Assembly (NCBI GenBank): GCA_010015655.1
Contig: ML976688.1
Location: 376,411-440,410 of the forward strand
Direction: 5' to 3'
Source: Bimuria novae-zelandiae CBS 107.79
Lineage: Eukaryota; Ascomycota; Dothideomycetes; Pleosporales; Didymosphaeriaceae
Length of the DNA: 64,000 bases
Shown: one piece after another, positions 46,201 through 56,772 of the stretch
Position numbering within the stretch: position 1 is the stretch's first letter
Layout: the number at the start of each line of letters is the position of its first letter
Notes under the pieces: generated by a model
What the model saw: the letters and a program-made list of their open reading frames with translations, nothing else
Databases searched by the model: none
Told to the model about the DNA's origin: nothing
Made by a program: the position numbers and the translations under genes

Positions 46201-47800
46201 TAAAGCTATGCTAGCATAAGTCAACTTTATGGACAAATAAGCACAGATTTTTAAGAAAGCTTTTCTAGTAACTAAGATTGTAGGAATTCGGATTCCCTAG
46301 ACATATTAACAAGCTATCCACGACCCAAAGCACGGAAATTAATAGAAAGCAGTAGTGCTAGAGGAGATAATTTTACTAATAGAAAATAGAACCTGGGAAG
46401 AAGTCTTTCTAGCAAAAGACGCGAACATAATTAACTTAAAGTGGGTTTTTATAATTAAGACTAAGCTAGACGGGACAGTTAAACGATTTAAGGCACGCCT
46501 TATGGTAAAGGGTTTTACCTAAGTACAGGGAATTAACTATAACGAGACCTTTACGCCGACTGTCCGCATGGATACCTTACGTCTATTCCTAGCCACTATC
46601 GCAGCAGAAGACTTAGAATGTTTTTATTATAACATTAAGAATGCGTTTACTAAGTCTTACCTTAAGGAATAGATTCTCCTTAAGTCACCTAAAGGAGTTT
46701 ATATTAAGAAAGGACATGTCCTAAAAGTTCTTTAAAGCCTATACAGACTAAAGCAAGCTACTTGAGACTAGAACCTATTAATAAAGAAAGAGCTTCTTAT
46801 ATAGGGATTTATATAAAGCCTGGCAGACCCTTGTATGTTTGTCCATAAGGAGAGAAAGATTTAAATCCTAGTCTACGTTAACGACGTCCTTGCAGCGGCA
46901 AAGGAACAATCTTAGACTAAGTGGTTCTAGAAGAAGCTTTCTGGACAATTTAACGCCAAGAACCTGGGGGAGGTACATAAAGTCCTTAGAGTGTAAGTTA
47001 TAAGAGATAGAAAGCACCGTATAATCTTCCTTAACTAAGAGTAATACCTACGCGCAGTACTTAATAAGTTTAGAATATTAAGTAAAAAGTATAAAGATAG
47101 GAAGATTCTATCTGCTAATTACACCTTATTTAGGCTAACTACTAATAATAACACCCGAATTAACATGACTAAGTACTAGCAGGGAATTGGAAGCCTAATG
47201 TTCGCTATAGTTCTTACACGTCCAGATATTGCATTCACCCTTGGAAAACTGAGCTAATACATAAGCGATCTAGCAAAACACCATGGCCATGCATTAAAGA
47301 ACCTATTATGGTACCTTAGGTTAACAGTTATAATAAAACTACGCTACGGACTAGGGGGAGCATACTTATAATTTGTCGTCTACTTAGATGCTAACTAGGC
47401 AAGCGATACTGTGAACTGAAAGAGCGTCTTAGGAAGCACTATAATATTCTATAGAGATCTAATATTATGGTCTAGTAAGAAGCAACGATTAGTTATAATA
47501 TTAAGTTGCGAATCTGAGTAGATTGCTTAAGTGTTTAGAGACCTTGGATTCCTAAAGTACATTGGAAAAGACACTAATAAGGTCTAGATGCTAGGCGACA
47601 ATCAGGGCGCTATTGCACTCACAAAGAACCCTCACCTTCACGAAAGATTAAAGCATATCGATGTCTGTTATCACTTTGTCAGGGACCTGGCAGAATAAGG
47701 CAGACTTAATGTGGCCTACGTGCTAACTGCAGACATAGTTACTAATAGAATAACAAAGCCTTTGCAGCGAGTGGCATTTGAGAGATTTAAGAACTAACTA
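43247..47800 (+). pseudogene. Copia gag-pol, RIP-inactivated
   Basis: gag starts MAEEKGQWEIPKFT at 43247 and soon meets TAG where Trp is expected. The zinc knuckle CYLCDESHYMRDC is intact at 44027-44065. The pre-integrase and integrase region follows (44770-45600). Reverse transcriptase is recognisable from LKWVFIIKTKLDGTVKRFKA (about 46440) and its catalytic box reads YVND at about 46875, an Asp to Asn change expected from RIP. RNase H is at 47380-47700 (GDNQGAIALTKNP). Dozens of TAG/TAA codons are spread over all domains, so the copy is dead. Confidence 0.88.
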
Positions 47801-47837
47801 GGAGTTATCTATGGACCAGACCTGTCCTGAGGGGGAG

Positions 47838-48079
47838 TGTTGAGAATATATAGGTTTAGTCTAGATTGGTGGAAGGTAGGCTTGTGGTTCTTGCTGTACA
47901 AAAGAGTGCCAAGCCTGGTGGTCCCTGCTTGATTGTACAGATTGTACCTTACGATAGCTTGTTTAATCTGGCACGCTACACACGATAGTTAATACAATAC
48001 GTTGTAGTCACCCCGCCTTGTCCCTCACCTACTCGGTTATTTATAGTAGTTATACTACTAGAGGGACCTTGTTCCAATA
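47838..48079 (+). repeat. Copia 3' LTR
   Basis: 242 bp partner of the 5' LTR, preceded by the polypurine tract and followed by the ACTTA duplication. Confidence 0.92.
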
Positions 48080-48084
48080 ACTTA

Positions 48085-48245
48085 TATAATAGCTACACGA
48101 CTCTATAGTGTTAATAGAATTTAATCCTATAATAACGCGAGTCACAGTAGTCCTTAACAAGCCTAAGGACTGGCAGGCATGGATTTTTCTTTGCAAGGAT
48201 GCCGCGCAGTAGCACGATCTATAGCAGTATTACAACCCTAACGTC
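48085..48245 (+). pseudogene. gag fragment of the retroelement hosting the Copia and piggyBac-like insertions
   Basis: Plus-strand frame resembling a fungal retroelement gag start (NKPKDWQAWIFLCKDAA), with stops. It is interrupted at 48246 by the piggyBac-like element; beyond that element, 63948-64000 reads NLPLLIEPVEPMAH, a plausible continuation that runs off the window. The AT-rich stretch at about 42430-42557 is probably its beginning, left of the Copia insertion. Confidence 0.5.
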
Positions 48246-48302
48246 GCTATCCCCCGCATGGCCAAAATCTTCCGCACACGGGCCACATGGAAATGGCCAA
48301 TC
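48246..48302. repeat. left terminal inverted repeat of the piggyBac-like element
   Basis: 57 bp, inverted partner at 63891-63947. The strong conservation of this stretch between otherwise diverged AT-rich flanks identified the element ends. Confidence 0.75.
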
Positions 48303-48901
48303 AGGACAGCTGCTAAGTAAACACCAAATCTATATCGTGATATTAGCAATTTCTGTTTACTAGCTAAAATATACCTTTTTTAAAATCGCCTACACCTGCA
48401 AACATGCTAAAAGCTACTAGCCTACTTAGTAATAATCTTAACTTTATAAAATATATAAAATATAGTAAATTTAACGCTAAAAAGCCTAATTTGATACTAA
48501 ATCTACTATCTAATTAAAAATCTCTAAATATTAGCAATTTATATATTTTTAGATAGGCTAACTTACTTAAAAGTATTAATTATAATAATTTAATTACCTT
48601 ATTTAATATATACTTCTTCGCTAACGTTATAAACTATATAGTATACTATATAAATTAGCATGCTAAGGCGCTCCGTGCAGCAACGCCTAGTAGCTACTAT
48701 AGTTAGAAACTAACGTCTCTAATAAAGCTATATACGTACTTTATAATTATTATTTATATAGGCGTCTACTAGGAGCCCTTATTAGTAGAGTACTAAAAGA
48801 AGGGCTACTAGAACGCTCCTATATATAAAATTAATAACTTTATATCCCGCCAGCGCTAGTAGTAGCTAGATCAATACCTATATTATACTAAGGTGGAGCA
48901 G

Positions 48902-49170
48902 TGTGAGGACGGGCACAGGCTCCTGCATCAAGAGAGTAGATGAGGTAGGTTGGCTCTATTTCAGCTACACTAAGATGAGGAGACTGTAGGTACACAGGCC
49001 TGCGGCGCTTTTATGCGCTGCCGTTCGGCACGGAACATCTATCTATCCGAGATAGCTACACTGGGTGCGTGGGCAGCTGCGCCCAGGCGTGAGGCAGCTA
49101 CACCCAGGCGTAAGGCAGTCGCGCCTCTCACGCGAGGTCATGTGTCCTGCTAGCATGCTAGGCTATTATA
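48902..49170 (-). repeat. outer Gypsy 3' LTR
   Basis: 269 bp, pair of 62055-62323; TA in place of CG/CA at several positions, including the terminus (ttata against tcaca). Confidence 0.88.
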
Positions 49171-49997
49171 TTACCCCCCTCTAAAGTAGGCGCAGTCCTC
49201 TAAGTCTGTTATATTACCTCCTTCGTGTCTTGCCTTATGCTAGTATAACCGTAGCTTTGTTATCTTCCTCTATTATCTCTAGATAGGTGCTGGCCTTATA
49301 CGCTTGTCGCTAGATGTCTAGTCGCAATAGTAGCCCCGCTTTGTCTAGGTATGCGTTATAATACTCCTTTACCTTATATAGTGCCCTAACAAAGCCTCGG
49401 GCGTTATACCAGGTAGGGTCAGGATTATAGGCAGTCTAGGAGACTTTATATTATAAACGTCCTTAGTAAATATAGCTATTAAGGATCTTCTCTACTTACT
49501 ATTCTAAGTTGCTATTAACCTCTATTAGCTCCTCTTCTAGCTCTATCTAACCTAGCAGTATGTCTGTAGTAGCTTTCTATAGGCGGTCTATATAAAAGAC
49601 ATTATGCATGTGCATGTACGGCGAAAGCTTAACTTAGTAAGAGTGTCCTTTTATAGTAATAATTAGGTAGGGCCTGTATATCTACTAGTTAAGCTTCTAA
49701 CTAGGCTAGTTAGTTATAAAGCCTCTTAGCGTAATATAAACTTAATCGCCTACTCTAAAATCTAGCTTACGTTACTTCTTATTTGCTTAACGTACTTGTT
49801 GCTCCTAGGCATAAATAATCCCTTTCTAAGCTATCTCTATAGCCTGCTTTATAGCGTTGTATTAAACCTTTGCGTAGTTCTACGCTTCCTCTTAGGACAT
49901 CTACTCATAAGCTATGGGCGAGGTCTTTGTCTGCTCTTCCTAGTCCTAGTGGTGTGTAGGCTAATATCCGAACTCGATCTCGTACAGCGAGAGGCCT

Positions 49998-50418
49998 TGT
50001 TAAGTCCCACAAGGATAGCTAATCCCTAAAGGGCTAAGGTTGGTTCTCGGGCAAGAATACTTGGTAGGACGAGAGAAGGTTGTAGTGATAGCCTGCGCTT
50101 GTCACTAGGGGCGTTAGTATTAAAGGTGTGTACAGCACAATCAAATCAATAAGGTTACTTACTCAGATCTAAACGATAGATTAATAAACAAGATTAAACA
50201 CGAATGCCATAAGGGTATTCGTGTCGGGTTTATATACAAGAGGGTTTCTGTACCATCCATTGTTTTGTTGCCATCCATGGCTGGTACTGCCATCCATGGC
50301 TGGTACAGCCTTGGCTGGATGGTACATCACGTGACCTCGGTTGCGCAACCCCACCAAGTGTCACCCCCGCTAAGGGCCCGTTAGTCCTCCGCGTCCCATA
50401 CATGTTCAGATCCTAACA
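49998..50418 (-). repeat. inner Gypsy 3' LTR
   Basis: 421 bp with two copies of the 19-bp unit TACTGCCATCCATGGCTGG or its close relative; the partner LTR has one copy more. Confidence 0.9.
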
Positions 50419-50549
50419 TCACCTCCCCTCTTCCAGATAGCGTCCTCGGTATCCTCGTTCCGCGCCCCCTAGCTGCAGATACGGTCGTCGCCTATAAATA
50501 CCTGCGTGAGTCGCTATTTTCGCGTTCTAGTCTTAGTGCCTTCCTAACC

Positions 50550-51150
50550 ATGCCTAAGGATCCTAAGCCCCGCAAAGCGCGCGCGCCTCGCAAGAAGACT
50601 TTAACCTAAGAGTGGCGTAATCGCATTCGTCGTGTTAAAGAGAGTAGTAGGGAGATGCCTTTCCGCTGCAACTGCTGCGAAAAGCTAAACATTTGTTGTT
50701 TCGTGGATACTGCGTCTGGTCGTTGCGCTGGTTGTATCGCTGCAAGGAGCGAGTGTGAGCTATTTGTTCCTAAAGAGGAGTGGGAGAAGGTAGAGGATAA
50801 GGAGCGTGAAAAGCGGCTAGAGTTAGCTCGCGCTAAGGAAGAACTTGCTCGGCGTAAGCGCGAGTTATTAGAGATTAAGAGTTGTAAGAGGTTATTCGCG
50901 CGTTGGGATAGGCAGTTATTAGATGCTTAGGATAAGATACAAGAGACAGAGAGCTCGAGTGCGGATACTCCGTTCTAAGACAATTTCCTCGCTAATCCGG
51001 GCTAGTCACAGGCTAACAATCTCCTTCCTAATCTATTAATGGATCTTTCTCTTAACGAGTTCCTATCTAGTTCTCCTCTAATCGTTTTGGGTTCCTTCTC
51101 GTGGTCTGACGATAGTATTATGCTAATATTTAGTAATAGTTATTAAGGTT
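50550..51150 (+). pseudogene. antisense cysteine-rich accessory ORF of the inner Gypsy
   Basis: This plus-strand frame, opposite to gag-pol, lies between the 3' LTR and the end of pol. It starts MPKDPKPRKARAPRKKTLT at 50550, meets one TAA (50607-50609, likely from CAA), then continues from MPFRCNCCEKLNICC with a cysteine cluster (GRCAGCIAARSEC) and a long charged helix to a TAG at 50928. Coding-like sequence with few stops continues to about 51150 (LMDLSLNEFLSSSPLIVLG). The cysteine spacing suggests a metal-binding domain. I know similar cysteine-rich repeat-encoded proteins from fungal genomes but cannot name a family. It has far fewer stops than gag-pol. Confidence 0.6.
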
Positions 51151-51169
51151 TGCTTCTAGTTCCCATGTG

Positions 51170-54100
51170 TCTTTTAAGTATAGATATCTTTTCCACTTAA
51201 TTAAGTAGGTTCGTGGCTAATCCGTGTGTCGTAGTATTTTCTTAACTTCGAATTCGGTTTCCTCCTCTAGTTAGTGATAGAAGGTGGTTTTAACTGGTGT
51301 TTTAGAGTCTGCTGGTTCTAATTAGTCTATGTAGAATACTAGGTGTATTTTGGCGTCTAGTGGTAATTCCAATTAGTAGTTAACCAGTGATACTTGTTCA
51401 GAAATAAAAAATAGTCTAACCTTAACATAATCTAGTTTCTTGTGCTTTTTCTTCTAGGTTCAAAGATTTTTCGTAAGCAGATATGCTTTATCCCCCTTCT
51501 TCAGCTAAGGTGCCGTTTTTCGTTTCTTGTTGGTGTAGGAAATGCTTTGCTGTTAAGCTTTCTCGAGGTTTTCTCGGAGTTGTTCGTGAATTTTCTTTAT
51601 ATTTTTTGCCATGTTAATAGCTTCTTCCGTCTTAATTATTATAGGAAATGCTTAATTAAAGAGATATAGGTGTCTTCCGTAGTTCGCATAGAACGGTGTA
51701 TATCCAGTTACTACTAATATCTTGTTATTATATGCTAATTATGCCATAAGTAATAATAAAATCTAGTTATTTTTCTAGTCATTGCAGTAGATGCGTAGGT
51801 ACGTTTTAATTATTTAATTCGTACGTTCTGTTTGTCCGTCTGTCTGCGGATGATAGGCTATTAATAGTTTTCGTTTTATTCTAATAAGTGCCATAAGTGT
51901 TGTCCAGTAGTTCGAAGTAAAGAGTTTGTCTCTGTCGCTAATAATTGTCTTGGGGATGCCATGATGTCGTATAAGTTAATCTAGGATAAGAAACGCGAGT
52001 TCCTTAGCCATAGTTATCTTTTAATATAGTAGTAGTTTCACGTATTTGGTAAATCTGCATACGATTACTAATATTAAATCGTAGCTTATTCCTGTTGCTA
52101 GGTCTTTTAACTTGGGTAGTCTAGTTATAAAGTCTATTACGATATCTTCCTATGGTGCTGTTAGAATCTAAATTGCCTATATCTCGCTGTACTTAAGATA
52201 AGTAGCATGCTTGTTTCGTTGGCAGTCTACGCACTTGCGTATATACGTTATTACTACTTCCTTAATTCCTTAGAATGTGTAGTTTCGTTAGATAAGTTCC
52301 ATTGTTTTCTTAATGCCTAGGTGTCTATATACTGGGTCGTCGTGATATTATCGTATGACCTCTGTCTATTGTTCCTTAGGTACTTCTCGTGTGAGTACAA
52401 AGAGTTAATTAAGTTCTGTTATAGGTTCTAAATAACTGTCGGGATATTACTTTAGTATCGCGGAGTAGGTTTTTACTTTATCTCCTGCAAGGTCGTGTTG
52501 TCAGCTAAGTGCGTCTGCTTGTCTGTTTTCTTTGCTAGGTGTATATACAATCTTGAATTTATACTATCTAAGCGTTTCCGACCATCTTGCCTATCGTGGC
52601 GTAAGTTCCTTTATGGTCGTAAAACGTGTAAGGTTCTTATAATCCGTAAAGATCTTAAGTGTAGAGTAGTTAAAAGCGTAGATTCTTTAGTGCTTTAACG
52701 TTTTAATAATTGCGTATAATTCTTTGTCATGTACGTCATATCGTGTTTCCGTGTCGGTGAATTTACATGAGTAGTATGCAATAGGGTGCCATTTACCATT
52801 TTTCTCTTGCTTCGCGCAGGCGCCTATCGCGAGGTCACTTACGTCTGTTTTAATTCGTAGTGGTTTTCTATCCCTAAAGTGGATAAGTACTGGTGGCATA
52901 ATGCATGCGGTCTTTAAGAGTTAGAACAATATTCTACACTCTATAGTCCATGCGAATGGTGTGTCTTTTCTTATAAGGTTTATAAGTAGTATCGTAATCT
53001 TTGCATATTCCTTGATAAATTATTAATTAAATCTATAGAATCTTAAGAATTCTTAGATATTCTTCACCGTCCTTAGTATTAGCTAGTTCTTAATGTATTT
53101 AATCTTATTAGGTGCGACTTTAATTCCTTCTGTGCTAATAACGTATCCTAGAAATTTAAGTCGTGTTACGTGCTACTTGCACTTCTTTAGTTTAATCCTA
53201 AGGTGTGCCTTGTCTAATGCGGTTAACACCGTCTGTATATATAGAACATAATCTAAATTATTCTTAGAGTAAACAAGTATATCGTCCATGTATGTAATAA
53301 TGAATATGTCTAGATAGTTGCGAAGTACAAAGTTAACTAGTGCTTAGAAGTTCGCCGGTGCGTTAGTGAGTCTAAAAGGCATAACTATGTATTTAAACAG
53401 TCTATAGCGTAATCTAAACGCTGTCTTTCACTCGTCACCTTCCTTAATTTATATAAGGTGGTATCTATCTCGTAAATCTATTAGTGTAAAATATTTGGCT
53501 CTTAAGAGTCGGTCTCTTAATTCTAAGATATTTAGTAGTAAGTATCGATTTTTAATCGTTATGTCGTTAATTTTCCTATAGTTAACACATGGTCGTGGTG
53601 TGCCATCTTTCTTTATAATAAACATAAAAGGGCTGGCTACTGGTGACTTTAATGGTCGTATATATCCTTTCGCGAGATTTGTCTTAATAAATTCTTTTTC
53701 TTGTTGGAGTTCTTTTCCAGTCTTGCTATATAGTGGTCCAAAGGGTGGCGTTTTCCCTTCTACTAGGTCTATCGCTAGATCCCAGGGCTAATATTCTAGA
53801 AGGTTTGCCTTTCCTTCTCTCTCGGTAAACATATAATTCCATGCTCGGTAGCATTCCAGAATTTCATAGTTTATGCTTTCATCCATCTTCTTGCGCTCTA
53901 TAACCTAGTGGTTCCTGCCAGCGTCTGCCAAGGGTTCCTTCCATTTTTTAACTATCCATCGCGAGACTATAGTGTTAATAGCTCTCTTATCTACCATCAT
54001 GCTCTATTAATGCGTAGGCTTTACTTGCAATGCACAGTTGCAGCGCTTAAAAGATAGCTTTTTTCTTTCTTAGTTAATCGTGGGATTGTGCTTCCTTAAC

Positions 54101-56250
54101 TAGGGTAGTCCTAAAATTACATCGTGATTAGCTTCCTTAATAATGTCAAGGGTAATTAATTCCTGGTGTCTATAGATCGTAAGGGTAGTTTTAACCTCGT
54201 ATTCAATCGTTGCTTTGCCGGGCATTAGTTGTCTATTCGCGACATAGATAGCATAGGGTATGTCCTTTTTGCGCTTATAGAGTCCTACTCTATTAAGTGC
54301 TTTTCTTAACACATAGCTCTCCTGTGCTCCTGAATCCAGCATGGCTTTTATCCATATTTCTTTAAGCTATACCAGTAGCTTAATTAATACCTAGCTATTT
54401 ATAGCATTTAATTCCTTAAAGGCGTCTTCCCTCCTGAGCCTAGGTCTAAAAAAGATATCTTTTCTATAGGTGGCTTTGTGGGATTAAGGTGTCCTTCCTT
54501 CCTCTTCTCCTGAGGCTGCTGCTGGCCTTCTTCTAGGAAAGCTTCACCGTCTTCTTCCTTTATTACCGTTTTAATACTGAGGGTCGTAGTCCCTTTTAGT
54601 ATACGATTAAACCCATGCTTTCCTTTTTACTCTTTATGTTCCTCACAATTAGGGTGTAAGCATGTTTGCCATTTGTTAAATGCGCATTTTCTATTAACTA
54701 GTAGCAATATTACTTAGTTTAGTGCTTAGTTAAAGTGTAGAAAGTACCGTGTTTTGCGCTTATCCTAGAGGTAAACGTTGTAGTAAGCGATAGGGCAGTC
54801 AACCCACTCCTATCTATATTATTAGTACGTTCAGGGAAAATAACTATATTCCTTAGCTTAGTAATAAATAGTACATTAGTCTTCTCCGCAGAGGGTCTAT
54901 TGTATAGTCTTATGCGTAGGGTTACAATAGTCCAGGTCGTACTATGGTTCGTAGTTCGGGCTTTTGTTTAGGTATTTCTTCTTAGGGTCTTCGTAGGCGT
55001 AGCGATGGTCTGCCATTTCTCTTTCTGCTTTACTAACCAGGTCGGGTTAGTAAGCATAAAAATATGCTTCTACGTAGTCTTGTCGTTCTATCGCCGTGAA
55101 CCCAAAATCTCCCTCTCGAGGTTAGTGTTTTTCTAAAAAGTTAAAAATATTCATCGTCTTGCTAGTAACTAGCTTGTTCTAGCTAGGGTAAGGAGTAGGA
55201 GATTAAGGTATTAGCTCTATCTCTTCCTTGTCTAAACCTTCGTATGCATCCTCGTAGAGCCGCAAGTTAGGCAAGTCTAATCGCTCTAAGTCTTTGTCTA
55301 AGATGTTAGATTACTTAATAGAGGGTATTACCTGCTATTCTTCGTTGGTTACTTCTGTGTTATCGACAATAAGTACGTTTAACTATTTAATAACCTTATT
55401 CTTAGATCTGCAGTTCCTGGCAATGTGGCCTAGTTTGCTATATGTAAAGCATTTACGCGTCTCGGTCCCCTATCGTCGGGTTCTATCTAAGATACGTTAG
55501 TTAGGTTTTCGGAAACCTATAGCCTTTCCTGTTCCCTTTTCTAGGTTGTTAAACTAGATATTTTCTATAGGTTGGGGTCCGTAGTAGTTGCGTTGCTGGC
55601 GTCGAGGTGTTTTCGGCGGCGCTCTATAGACTACAGGTGCCTGTCGTTCGAAACTAACGTTCCTTGGGTTCTTGTGTAGCTCTTCTTGCAATGCAAACCA
55701 TTCCCTATTAATGCGGATAGTCTCTTCGTACAGTTCCTCTAAGGTCTCTATCTTTGCACCGCTGCGCAGGAGTTCTTCGCGCACATTATGTTTAAGGCCT
55801 TATTTATATATTATTTTAAGAGATTTATCCTCCTAGTTGAGTTGCACGGCGTACTTGCGAAAGTTGGCTACATACTTGGCTATAGATTATTACTATTAGA
55901 TTATCTAGATTGCTTACTTAGCGATAGCAGTTTTATTAGCAATTCTAAATATCTATTAAAGGCATTTCTTAAAGTTAGCGTAGTCCTTAATAATGTCGAT
56001 AGCATCTTTGTTGCGGTTAATATAGTCTTTATCCTCGTTGTCGTGATCCATATCTAGGTACTTAACTAAGTAAGGACGGATCTATTCTTTAGCGCTTCCT
56101 CTTATATAGGTTACAGCAAAGATAACCTTCTTCTTGTCTTCGAAGTCTTAGTTTTAGTTAAAGAAGTAGAGGTCTAGCTGTAGGAGCCAGGTATCGAGGA
56201 GGGTACAATTGCTATTATACAAGTCAGGTTTGTGCGCCTTGTTCTTGCCA
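51170..56250 (-). pseudogene. inner Gypsy gag-pol, RIP-damaged
   Basis: From right to left: gag with an open piece at 55784-55554 (MREELLRSGAKIETLEELYE), protease region at 54342-54100 (MLDSGAQESYVLR, a D-S-G active site), reverse transcriptase with YMDD intact at 53292-53281, RNase H at 52899-52687 (TDVSDLAIGACAKQ, CKFTDTETRYDVHDKELYA), integrase zinc finger (KCVDCQRNKHA, about 52240-52205) and a C-terminal chromodomain-like segment near 51390-51180 (EFEVKKILRHTD, YLIKWKRYLYLKDTWELE). Stops are common, but several pieces over 60 codons remain open. The chromodomain puts it in the chromovirus branch of Gypsy elements. Confidence 0.87.
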
Positions 56251-56332
56251 TCCCCTATAGGGGTAACATAGTTATCTGAAGTTATGGAAGAGTTAGGGGT
56301 CCTATTAGTATTCATGTTAAGGGTGTTCAAAA

Positions 56333-56772
56333 TGTTAAGTCCTATAAGAATAGCTAATCCCTAAGGGGCTAAGGTTAGTTCTCGGGCAAGAATACTTAGT
56401 AAGACGAGAGAAGGTTGTAGTAATAGCCTACGCTTATTACTAGGGGCGTTAGTATTAAAGGTGTGTATAGTATAATCAAATCAACAAGGTTGCTTACTCA
56501 GATCCAAACGATAGATTAATAAACAAGATTAAACACGAATGCCATAAGGGTATTCGTGTCGGGTTTATATACAAGAGGGTTTCTATACCATCCATTATTT
56601 TGTTGCCATCCATGGCTGGTACTGCCATCCATGGCTGGTACTGCCATCCATGGCTGGTACAGCCTTGGCTGGATGGTACATCACGTGACCTCGGTTGCGC
56701 AACCCCACCAAGTGTCACCCCCGCTGAGGGCCCGTTGGTCCTCCGCGTCCCATACATGTTCAGATCCTAACA
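56333..56772 (-). repeat. inner Gypsy 5' LTR
   Basis: 440 bp, exactly 19 bp longer than the partner through an extra tandem unit at about 56600-56660. Confidence 0.9.

Larger units (their letters stand above)
42563..48079 (+). mobile_element. Ty1/Copia LTR retrotransposon, full length, RIP-damaged
   Basis: Two 242-bp LTRs (42563-42804 and 47838-48079) begin with TGTTGAG. The whole 5517-bp element is flanked by the 5-bp duplication ACTTA (42558-42562 and 48080-48084). A purine tract (tgagggggag) directly precedes the 3' LTR. Domain order gag, integrase, reverse transcriptase, RNase H on plus is Copia-type. Confidence 0.93.
49998..56772 (-). mobile_element. inner Ty3/Gypsy retrotransposon
   Basis: LTRs at 49998-50418 and 56333-56772 start TGTTAAGTCC and end CCTAACA, with the duplication GGCCT at 49993-49997 and 56773-56777. 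A purine tract on the minus strand (rc of tcacctcccctcttcc) follows the left LTR, so the element reads right to left like the element it entered. Length 6775 bp. Confidence 0.92.

Noticed and set aside
56600..56660. CRISPR-like short direct repeats
   Set aside because: They are contiguous 19-bp tandem units without spacers, inside an LTR of a eukaryotic retrotransposon.
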